A DNA stretch of 64,000 nucleotides from Brachionus rotundiformis. Taxonomy: Eukaryota > Rotifera > Eurotatoria > Ploima > Brachionidae. This document shows, piece by piece, positions 1 through 10,089 of this stretch (position 1 is its first letter; each line of letters begins with the position of its first letter). Location of the stretch: assembly GCA_016802295.1 (NCBI GenBank), contig JAESIW010000180.1:3255361-3319360 (forward strand), read 5' to 3'. Position numbers and translations under genes: made by a program. The notes under the pieces are model-generated. The model ran no database searches and was not told the DNA's origin. It saw nothing but the letters and a program-made list of their open reading frames with translations.

Positions 1-97
1 GGAAACCTTTTTTAAAAACCTTGTTGTCGCTAACTATGTAAAATAAAGTTAAAACATAAAAAATAATTTCAAATTTTTGTCGGAAAATTTCTGGAAA

Positions 98-580
98 ATG
101 GTTCTAAATACCAATCAAAAGGCCAAACTTCAAGAAAAAAAGATACAGCGAATGTACAACAAACGAGCCAAAGTCAAAGTTAAAGATTTGGAATTGTTTA
201 AGCTGAATATTGTTCTATTAGTTCTCTCTCTATTTCTAATAACTAGTGGTGTTGTTATTATGGGTGTTTTACTCGGAGCAGTTGGAGGCCGAGATGCAAT
301 AACTGATTTTAGATTGGAAAGCTTTGATCCAAATTCCAGTAATTATTCATATTACATTGGAGCACATATGGGGGCTGTTGTGACAGGTCTAGGTGTATTT
401 ATTCTGATATTATGCTTGGTCGGGTTCATTGATGATTATTCTAAAACTAAAAAAAGATTAATCGAAAAAATAATCAAAGAAGACCAAGAAAGAGCTGCGG
501 CTGAGGCTGCCAAAAATGCAAATATGAATATTTTCCAAATGCTGGCTCTGAATGCCAAAAATAGCAAACTTGCAAATTAA
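98..580 (+). CDS. Small two-span membrane protein, function unknown
   Basis: This is a single-exon frame of 160 residues from the first ATG at 98; the frame is open further upstream but only from a TTG. The N-terminus is short and very basic (residues 1-35). A hydrophobic segment follows at about 36-60, then a polar loop with potential N-glycosylation sites (NSS, NYS). A second hydrophobic segment lies at about 88-111. The C-terminal tail starts charged and ends in an Ala/Asn-rich stretch. A tetraspan-like or SFT2-like fold is not supported, because only two spans are visible. I do not recognise the family. The stop codon overlaps an AATAAA, and SDHAF4 begins 36 nt later on the same strand, so the two are probably co-transcribed. 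Confidence concerns the coding call, not a function. Confidence 0.7.
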   Translation: MVLNTNQKAKLQEKKIQRMYNKRAKVKVKDLELFKLNIVLLVLSLFLITSGVVIMGVLLGAVGGRDAITDFRLESFDPNSSNYSYYIGAHMGAVVTGLGVFILILCLVGFIDDYSKTKKRLIEKIIKEDQERAAAEAAKNANMNIFQMLALNAKNSKLAN

Positions 581-615
581 ATAAAATTAATTTTATATTT
601 AAATTTTAGAAAAAA
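581..615 (+). promoter_or_regulatory. Intercistronic spacer with poly(A) signal and 3' splice acceptor
   Basis: Only 35 nt separate the two frames. The spacer opens with AATAAA overlapping the upstream stop, continues as a T-rich tract, and ends in ATTTTAG at 603-609, six bases before the SDHAF4 ATG. No plausible GT donor pairs with this AG to make a cis intron that keeps both frames. The layout is typical of operons resolved by spliced-leader trans-splicing. That reading is inference. Confidence 0.55.
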
Positions 616-951
616 ATGTCTAAATTGATATCATTATCTCGTCCTTTACTCTCAAATATTTCATTATTAACGAAACCATTTAGTTTTCAACCAAATCTAG
701 TGGCATCTCATTCGACCAAGTCTAGTGATCAATCTAAAAAAACAGCTGAAGCTAAAAAGAAGGGTAAAACTCCTAAGGGCCGATTTGACGACGAATATGA
801 CGAATCACCAATTTCATATAGTGAAAAGGAACCTTTGGCAAAACATCCCAATGGAGTTAACCCTGTAACTGGAGAAATTGGTGGTCCTGCTGGACCTGAG
901 CCAACAAGATATGGCGACTGGGAACGTAAAGGAAGAGTTACTGACTTTTAG
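616..951 (+). CDS. SDHAF4: Succinate dehydrogenase assembly factor 4
   Basis: The frame encodes 111 residues in one exon. In the family, SDHAF4 binds flavinylated SdhA in the mitochondrial matrix, shields it from autoxidation, and helps its assembly with SdhB into complex II. The first ~35 residues are rich in Ser, Leu and Phe with few acids, as expected of a mitochondrial presequence. A Lys-rich linker follows. The C-terminal third carries the family signature: EKEPL, then HPNGVNPVTGEIGGP, then GPEPTRYGDWERKGRVTDF at the very end. Length and ending match animal orthologues. The gene sits 35 nt behind an upstream frame on the same strand, with an acceptor-like TTTTAG six bases before the ATG. 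A poly(A) signal lies at 985-990. Confidence 0.95.
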   Translation: MSKLISLSRPLLSNISLLTKPFSFQPNLVASHSTKSSDQSKKTAEAKKKGKTPKGRFDDEYDESPISYSEKEPLAKHPNGVNPVTGEIGGPAGPEPTRYGDWERKGRVTDF

Positions 952-984
952 ACTTTTTTTAAATTGATTCTTTTTTTTTCTTAA

Positions 985-990
985 AATAAA
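985..990 (+). terminator. Poly(A) signal of SDHAF4
   Basis: AATAAA lies 34 nt after the SDHAF4 stop, followed by T-rich sequence. It is the first canonical hexamer downstream on this strand. Confidence 0.5.
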
Positions 991-2547
991 ATTAATTAAG
1001 TTTATTTACTTTAAAAAAATAAGAAAATTGAATTTTTTAATTTGTTTTTTAAATAAATAGTTTTTATTTGTATTCTCTTTTTATTAATTTTACCAAATGT
1101 AAAATCTAATGAACAAGAATGACTTAGTAAATAAGTTAATTTTTTATTTGTGTAAAAACTTTAAATCCCGCGGACAAAAATGAAATAAAGTTTGAATACA
1201 AAAAAAGGGTAGAAAAATAATAGACAATTATCTATTTTACAATTAGTTAATAATTCAGTTTGTTGTTTACATAAAAATGATATATAGATTATTTAGCATA
1301 CAAAATTCGATCAAGTAAAAATAGTATTCTATCGAGTCAATTATTCTAAAATTGTCACATTCGAAGCACCATTCAATCAATCTTTATATAAATAAATAAT
1401 AAATCTATTTCATAAAAAAAATAATAAGTTAATGGATGAGAAAATAAAATTCTAATTTTAAATGTTTATCAAGCCACTTCATTTAGTTTCTCTTGCTATT
1501 TTTTTACTTTCACATCTTAAATTAATCAATATTTGTATTGAAATCATAAAAATCTAGTATATTAGAATTGAATACTTCATTTCAAAAAAATAAACTATAT
1601 GATATATTTTATGCATTTATACTGTATTGTCCTTTATGCATATTTAGTCCTGACTGCTAACTTTTATGTACTTTATGTAATATAAGTCATTGGAAAATCT
1701 TATCAACTATGTAAGACTTTATTGTACTTTATCCTTATTAAAAATAAGTTTATAAAAAAAAAGAAAGATTTTTAAAATAATGAAAATAAACTAAAAGAAA
1801 ACTCTCAACAAGAAATAACCCCAAATTAAAGCATAAAAAAACCCTAATTTGATTACTCAAAGACGTCTAGCGACTTCCAATGACTAATATGGCATAAAAA
1901 TAAAAGTGGTTGAATCATGCCTGAATAAGGATAAAGTATAATACAGAAATAAAACAAAGTTCATTATAAGTCTTTTCTTATACCAACATAAAGGAAATCT
2001 TTATCTTCGAGCCAATTTTTTTTTCTTAAATTACATTGGAAAAGATTTAATGTTATTTTAAGTTTTTGCACAAAATGGATTTTACTCCTGTCATTGACAA
2101 TAGGTCTGATATTAAATATTAAATTAATCTGTAACAAATAATTATAAAAGATGATTATTTTTATCACATTGTGATCAAATTAAGCTTATAAAATTAATTT
2201 AATTTTTTTAACTGATTGATTATAGAAAAGGAACAGCAGAAAATAAAAAAACATTGAAAAATTCATTTTTTATTACAACTCGTTGATAAAAAACTAAATT
2301 CCAACTGAGCCGGTAAACTATTCAATAATTGATTTATTAGAATAAAAAATATCCAATTTGTTTGTTTTTAATTTTTAGTACAATATGATTAGAATATTTA
2401 AACATTTGAAGTTAATTTTTTACAAAAAAGTAGTAAATTTAAAAATTTAACAAAAAAATCTTTTAATAAAAATTTAAAAAAATTCTAAAATTCTCGCTTT
2501 ACAGGCATCACTGATTTTTTCTTTTTCGAGTATTTTTTTTTGTTTAT
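991..2547. other. Convergent intergenic spacer, no gene seen
   Basis: AT-rich sequence lies between the 3' ends of SDHAF4 (+) and BAZ1A (-). The only open frame over 60 codons (1964-2167, -) has low-complexity composition and no recognisable motif. The BAZ1A stop overlaps an antisense TTTATT (2543-2548), which reads AATAAA on the - strand. Confidence 0.6.
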
Positions 2548-5500
2548 TTAGTTCAGAAGAGCTGCTTTTTTTAGTGACTTTTCAAAAAAGTTGGAAATAC
2601 GTTCCCCTGTTTTGTATATGTCGCTACCGGGCTCATTATACACACGACAATTTTCGAATACTAAACGAATATCTTCAATTATTTTTTCATGGTCATCATA
2701 TTCAAGATTCTGGAGTCTTTTTTTTATTGTAGAAAAATCCATTGGCTTCGATATAACATCGAAATAATCGGGCGCCTGAAAACAAATGTCAATCATGGAA
2801 AATATTAAAATATTTTGGCTATTTACCTGACGCTTGGTGACTGGTTTCAAAAAAGGCCAAGCATCCGCATTTTTCATCAATTCTTTTAATATATTTTCCA
2901 TTTTTTTTAATCTTTCAGAAAATTCTGAGTTTCTTGTACTTGTATGTGAAGCTGAAGAAGGAGCTTTCAAAAATTTTAAATTTTAAAATTTTTCCTCAAT
3001 TTAATACAAATAAAAAATTAAAAAACAAAAATTACATAATTCTTGAGTTTTGGCTCGTTTACGTTTATTGAGATTTGATTCTTCATCGGTTCCATTGGTA
3101 CTAAATTCATCGCTTAGTTCACAGTAGACTGATCTAGCGCTACGACTTCTACCCAACCTTCTATGCCCGTTTTCAACACCCGAACCATTGGAAGAAGTTG
3201 ATGTAGTTGAAGTAGATGTAACACTTTTAAATTGTTTTTTATCTTCTTCAGAATCTTGGATCAATTTTCTCTTTCTTGGTCGAGTCTTTTTTTCCATTTC
3301 GTCTTCAGCACTTTCATCATAGACCACTTTGGCCTTGGATCTACTGCGACGCTTTTTGCTCTCATTTTCAACTTCACTTTCCATTTCTTGATCTTCTAAA
3401 TCTTCAGCCTTTTTTTTTTTGGTTTTCATCTCCTCTTCGATTTGACTGTTCTCATCTGAATACATTTCATCATTGAAAGTTTTGCGTATTTTTCGCGGAG
3501 TTTTCTCTGCTTTTTTTGGTCTACAGTCTGGACAGTACCATTCGTGAGCCGGCTTTTCAGCAAGAGCTGGCCGTAAACAGTAAAGATGATAGCCTCGATC
3601 GCACTCACAGCACAGTACCATGTGTTCCGCGTCTCCTTTTTTTCTGCATACTTTACACTTGGCATTCAATGTCGACTTGGACCATGCTATACTTTCGTCC
3701 AAATTTTGCACATGAATAAACAATTGAGACAAAGTAGTGCATGACATGAGCGATTTTTCCCATGTGGATAAAATTCCATGTCTTTGTTCATCATTTTTTC
3801 TCTTTCGATCAGGAGTTTTGTGAATATCGCCAAGCGGTATCCGCAAATACTTTTTGTCCACAGATTGCTCGATTTGAAGCATTATCTTGGCAAAATTGTT
3901 GACAATAATTTTTTGAGACTCTAAGGTTGACTCTTGCAAAGATGAGCTGAGTAAATCTATAAATTTAGTAGATGGAAGATTGGTCACTTCTTTTGCAGGT
4001 CGTGGCAAATCGCCCCATACAAGACTCTCACACAATGGATCGTAATGGCCTGATTGAATGCTTTCTTTCCATTTAAGACGATTCTCAACTTTAAGATGAC
4101 CTAAACCACCGATCATTATTTGTTCCTCAAGCTCTAAAAGCTTTTCCTTTAGATCGTTTTCCATGTATTCTTGGGAAGATATGCTGGAAAAAGAATTTGA
4201 CATTTGACATGACGAATCACTTAGATGCACCAGCAGTTCTTTCATTTCTTTAGATTTAGGTCCTCTTTTTTTCGGGATATTATTCTGTATAAGGCTGTTG
4301 GCCAGAACGTTGTTGACGTTTTCTTTGAGGCAATTTTTTAAACTTGTCTCAATGTCTTCAGCACTCATTGTCAAACTGCTAATTAGAAAATTTGATTTTT
4401 GAACTTGATCAATTATTCGGCATTTAAAATCGGTGAGAACTTGTTTCAGTTCAGATTCACGAATGCCTCTTTCGGAAAGCTGTTCTAAAAGTTGATCTAA
4501 GCTGTCGCCCGTGTAATAAAAACCCCATTTGGTTTCACCCATAACATACTCATTTAATCGCGGTGTATAATCGACCTTTGGAAGATTTTCTTTGCCATAA
4601 TTTTTGTTTTCTTTTTTGGGACTTGCTTTAGGTAAAATATTGATATCATAGCTGGAATCGTCTTCTACAAAAAGACCTGGTAGTGACTTAAAAATCCAAT
4701 AGCGTCGATGAAATCGATCGCGTCCTAATGGTGTCATAGAATATTTTATTTGAAGCTGGTGAATTTCTTCCATTAAATTTTTTTCTCTTTTCAGGAAGTC
4801 TTCTCGCTTCTTGGAACTTTCTGCCAATAGTTTAGCATCCTCTTCTCCGTTATTCAACGATTTTCTTTCCTTGTTTTTCGATTCCTTTTGAATAGCACGC
4901 TCTTGCATCTTTTTTTTCCATCGTTCCGACGCTTCCTCTCGCACACGTCGATTCTCTTCGGTCTGAAGATCTCTCAACTGCGCCTTCAACTGACTCATTT
5001 TGTGCAAATTATCTTCTAACAAGTCCCTAAATCGAACTTGACTCATCAATTGATCACATAAACATTTTAATATTTTAAGCTTTTCGTCTTAAATAAATAA
5101 AAAAATTAATTGATTTTTAAATATTGATAATATTAATTAATAAGTCTATTTTAATTTATTCATTTAAATGTTATTTTTTATTTCTTTTAAGTTACTTTCA
5201 ATTTGAATTTAACTTTATTATAAATAAAATTTATCCATTAAAAAAATTTTTTTATTAAAATTCTTTTCGAAAATTAGCTTATTTTTCTATAATTCAGTCC
5301 ATTCAAATATCGATAATGAAATATTCTATATTAAAATTCTTTACATACTTAAGAGTTATCAATATTTTTGCTAGTATGAGAATAATAATAATTTTACTAT
5401 TTTTGTTACCTTGATCTACGATCCTGAAAATCAATAACTTATCAAGTTATCAAGTATTGATGTTTTAAGTAGAGATTAATATTAATATTAAGTCTTATTG

Positions 5501-8439
5501 TTATTGGAACGATCATTTTCTAAAAAATTTATTATTTTTAATATTTATCTTATGAATTACGTCGTTAATATAAATCATTAATATTTATAATAAATATGTT
5601 CTATTTTAATTCTTTTATTGGTCTTATTCAAATATTTTCACAAACAACATTCCAACAGTCCTAATTGTGTAGTTTAATTGTTTAATTAAAAAAAAAAAGA
5701 TTTAAAAAACAACATAAATCTATCTCATTTACTTAACCTTATATATTCCTATCGATAATAAATTTGATAATAAATTACTTTAATTTTTAGAATCAACAAG
5801 GTTTAAAATTTAAAGCAATTAGATCATTTATTTATTTATTTTTAAATCTATCCATTTTTAAATCGACTATTTTTGAGGACATAAATGATAATTATATATG
5901 AGTAAATATTTTATAAAAATTAATTTAGAATACCTGGCTCCAACTCAAAGACATTCATTTCTTCAAGTTTTTTTAAAATAGCTCTTTCTTTTAATCCGAA
6001 ATCGATACCAGACTCGTCCATTCTTGTGTAACCACCTCTTTGTTGGTACCAAAATTTGACCTTCGGGGAGTGATGACAACCACTGGTTAAAAAATAGAGC
6101 CTTAGCATTTCAGAAATAGTATAGACATCTAGACCAATTCTAATCATGCTCTTTCCTTGTATACTTTTTATTAGAATGTTTAAATTTTCTGCCATATCTA
6201 CATATGATTCTCTATCATTCACTTTACGCAACCAATCGTGGTACAAACTCTCTACACTTACTTCTTCTGTTTCTAATTCTTCCTCATGAACCGACTCGGT
6301 GTCTGATTCACCGTTTTGGTCTTCGAATGTTTCCTCATCGTAACATTTAAAAATCGAATCGAGAAAAAAAAGAAGCAAATTGCACAAAGCGCTGTCACAA
6401 CTCTTGGAAAAAAGTGCATTTTCAAGTAAATTAAAATTAAAACCATTTGGAAAATCGGACTTAATATCAAATAAATCTCCAAAATTTGTAATAAATTCTA
6501 AAATCATTAAAGCATCACCAAACATTTCTTGACTTAGCTTGCTTTTCACTGGAACTGGTTTCGGCAACTCGGACAAATTTTCACATTCCATATCTTCTCG
6601 AGGCTTTTTTAACTCTTTCAAATATTCAGCCTGTTTTCTTTTCTCTTCTAATAGTCTTTTTTTCTCTTTCTCTCTTTCTTCTTTTTTAATTATTTTATCA
6701 CCTTCATTCTCAATATGCATCATTTCTTTGTCATCGTCGTCCGGAGTGTAATCTCGCCAAATGCCAAACTCTTCTTCAGTCATATCTATGACTTTTTTGG
6801 TCAAAATTTGAACTATTTTGTAAGCATATTCCTGACATTGCTCGTTATTGTCGTCTATTTCTGACTCATCTGAATCAATCTTTTGCTTTTCTTCTGGCTT
6901 TGGTTTTGAAGGAGACTTTACCAAACCCTTTGCTGATTTTGAAAACTGTCCACGACCAAAGGTGATCGCAAATTTTGGTGGATAGCCAGAAAATATTTCG
7001 GAAAATTTAGTAGTATCCAAGCCATATTTTCTAATTGATTCATCTGTTACTCGCCAAATTCCGTCTGGTGATATCTCACAATTTAATTTCGAAAAGATGT
7101 AAATTTTATCTTTGGTAAGTAGATTTTTGGTACGGCATATTTGATCTGAACGAACTGTCTGCCTTGGATTCGTAGCTGTCTCAATAATATATTTTATTTG
7201 TGATGGCTCTTTAATTTAAATTTTAATTTAATTTTAAAATTTAAAAAAATATTCTGCAGTTTTACTCAAACGATAAATATTGCCTTAATATCCTTGTATA
7301 AATTAAATTATTAATTTTTTATAATTATTAGCATATTTAAAATAAAATCCTATTTTATATATAAAAATGTTTTATGAATTAATTATACGCATAATTTTTT
7401 ATTATTTTAATTATTTAAAATAAAAAATCTTTAAACAAATGATAAATATTTAAAAAAAAAGGATAAAATTCGAAAATAACAAGTATCAGTTTTGTTAAAG
7501 CTATATTCGAATGGTCTTAAAGATAAGATTATGAATTTCCTATCAGCAAAAGATATGTTTATTATTTAAATCATTCTGAAAATATTTTCTATTATGATGA
7601 CTAACTTAATCCACTCAGTAAAATAATTTTTAATTAGCAAAAATTTTAATTATTTTTTTTAATTTTTAATTATTAAGCTGTCAATTAGTTCAATCAACTT
7701 GCTTTGGTAGAAAATCAAATCAAATTGAAAAATATTACATTTGTGATCAAAATATTCAGATACTTAAAAATTATGGCTAGAAAATTACCAATTAATAGTC
7801 CATTCTTTGATGGATCATCACTTGGCTCGTCAGCTTCAGTTTGGTCTATTTTTTTCGGTAAAATAACATCTATTACTTTACATTGATTATTTCTAAATAA
7901 TTTTAAAATTAATAAATTGTTTAAAAAATTATAAATTTTACTTGGAAGAGGTCATAATGAGAGTTTCGCCCTTAAAAAAACGCTCGCTTGCAAATCCGAA
8001 TACATCACTTATTACTTCTTTTATACTTTTATAAAAATAATTAAAATAGATAAAATCAAATTGAAAAAATCCATAAAATTGTTACTTTCCGCGTGTAGTT
8101 TTATTAAGTAAATAGATAATCCCTTTTTCCAAAGCATATGAGATTGGTTTGATGGATTTAAGAGCTTTTTCTTCGCTTTCAATAGCTTCCGAAAACGTGA
8201 GCCCAGTTTTTCCAGTCAAATGGCACGTCCACACCAAGCTATTACAAAGGATAGTCCGTTCAAAATATTCACTTAAATACATTCCAATTTTTAATTAAAT
8301 TAAATAATTCAGAAAAATTATCATACTCGTAATCGCGGAAAATTTCGCTAGTTAATTTAGAGAAAAAAATTTCCTCATCGGGGTCCAAATCTTTCGGCAC
8401 TGGCTTGGGCACAAATTTCTGTTTGTTCAACAAAGGCAT
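2548..8439 (-). CDS. BAZ1A: ACF1/BAZ1A-type subunit of the ISWI chromatin remodeller
   Basis: Exons (minus strand, 5' to 3'): 8439-8327, 8271-8086, 8025-7942, 7892-7789, 7208-5934, 5087-3036, 2963-2827, 2775-2548. Together they encode 1392 residues, in the range of animal ACF1 proteins. ACF1 partners ISWI (SNF2H) in ACF/CHRAC, which slides and spaces nucleosomes. The visible order is a WAC domain at 1-125 (MPLLNKQKF start, YFERTILCNSLVW), a charged helical region, and a DDT domain near 392-450 (MFGDALMILEF). WHIM/WAKZ motifs follow (GRDRFHRRYWIF). A PHD finger lies near 1060-1110 (CKVCRKKGDAEHMVLC...CDRGYH), and a C-terminal bromodomain at about 1285-1385 (APDYFDVISKPMDF). In the PHD finger the usual LCDGCDRG reads LCCECDRG. 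Introns 4 and 5 are long (580 and 846 nt) and the others are 49-72 nt. A CAG acceptor-like site lies nine bases before the ATG. Confidence 0.93.
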
Positions 8440-10089
8440 TGTTGGTGGCTGTTTAGATTTGAATGAACAATTTGACCAGAGAAAAGCGCATTTAGATATA
8501 ACAAAAAATTTAAATTTTCTAGGATAAATGGAAATAAATATCAAATGATAATAAGACGGCGAATAATTATACGGAGGAAAAAATCAATATTACAAAGTAA
8601 CTTGAACAACAATGGCTCATACACATACAGACAGAGAATTTAAATCAATTTTTAGTTTCTTACTAAAGAAAAAATAAAATTGAAATTTATGTTCAGTACT
8701 TATGTGCTCATGGTGTATACACGTCGAAGTTTTTCAAGTCTATCTTGAGTCTAAGTTGTACAATCTTTTGGCAAATTTTAGGGCCTTTATGGGTCTAAAT
8801 GCCAGATTAAATGCCAAAACTAGCCAAACCTTGCGAAATTACAGAAAAATATTTGATTAAAATACACCATGGTTTGGATCTTTTTGACAGATAAATGGAA
8901 TATTGCTTTTTGACTGAAAAAATTGAAATGAACACATAAACTAGACTTGCTTTAGCTAGAAAACTAAAAATAAAAATTCTTTTAAACGTTGCTTTGCATA
9001 TTTTATTAAAATTTTGGAGCTAATTCCCCAAATCTTAGAACCCGATGTATTATCAAGCTGCCTAAATAGTAAATAATGCTAAAAATATATAGAATGTGTA
9101 GGAATTGAAAAAAAAATTGATAAAATTGAGATCCATATGAGTACAGGCGGAGATTTGCTTCATAATGGCCGAGTATGTACTAAAAATAATAATTAAAAAA
9201 AGTGTCTCCTATATTAACAAAACTATTTGTCTGTTAATTTGAAATAGTTTATAATTTACATTTTAGGAGGATTAAATTAAATATATTTAAAAATTAAAGA
9301 ATTTTAAATAATTTTGTTTACTATATATTGAAATGTTTTATTAAATTTTTAAGAGTCTTTACTCGAAACAGATTTAAAAGAAATTCACTTATCGAAATTT
9401 TTCTAAATTTGAAAATCACCAAATTACCAAAGTATTAGTATTTGATGGATATCGCGAAATAGGAGTTAATTCTCTTAATCTTAATTATAAAAAAAAGATA
9501 ATTTACTTTAATTTAATATTTTTAAGACTTAGAATTATACGCAATATTAAATAAGATATTTTTTTCATATAAATTTTCTTATAAATCTTAATCTATATAG
9601 AGGAAACAAGCAAATATATTTTAAAATTTTCACGAAAAAAATTAACAAGTTGTTAAATTTATTTTGAACGAGACAAATTTTCTTTCAAAAAATGTAATAA
9701 TAATAATAATATTTATAAATTAAATTTACTTACTAAATTTTAAAATTTGTTTCGAAATTTTAGTTTTTCTTTAATATACTAATATTTAAATGGATTTATT
9801 TGTTTCATTTCAAAATTAGCTTCACCAAATACTTAAATGATAATTTATTAATGAAAAAATAATTTTATTTAAAATCAAAGCATGCAAATATGCTCTAATA
9901 TTTAAGATAAACATGTGCATATAGATCTTTCTTATCGTTTTTGCTTTCAATATTAGCAAAAATCGTTTAACTCAAATTCTTCCAAATATTTATAATTTTA
10001 AATATTAAAAGATACCAATCTATAAATTAAAATTGTTTTCAAGCATAAAAAAATTTATCTTCTTCTAGAATTATTTTTGGTACCAAGAA
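8440..10089. other. Divergent spacer between BAZ1A and eIF3a
   Basis: This 1.65-kb AT-rich stretch separates two diverging 5' ends and must hold both promoters. No coding exon was recognised. No TATA box or other core element stands out against the AT-rich background. Confidence 0.55.
10054..10068 (+). promoter_or_regulatory. 3' splice acceptor in the eIF3a 5' leader
   Basis: TTTATCTTCTTCTAG is a textbook polypyrimidine tract plus AG, 21 nt before the eIF3a ATG. It is either a spliced-leader addition site or the end of a 5' UTR intron. It is the strongest of several such sites placed just before start codons in this window. Confidence 0.5.

Noticed and set aside
77..97. TTG-initiated extension of the first gene
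   Set aside because: Eukaryotic start at the ATG at 98 is far more likely; the seven extra residues carry no family signal.
1964..2167. 67-codon antisense frame after SDHAF4
   Set aside because: AT-driven composition and no motif; frames of this length are frequent by chance here.
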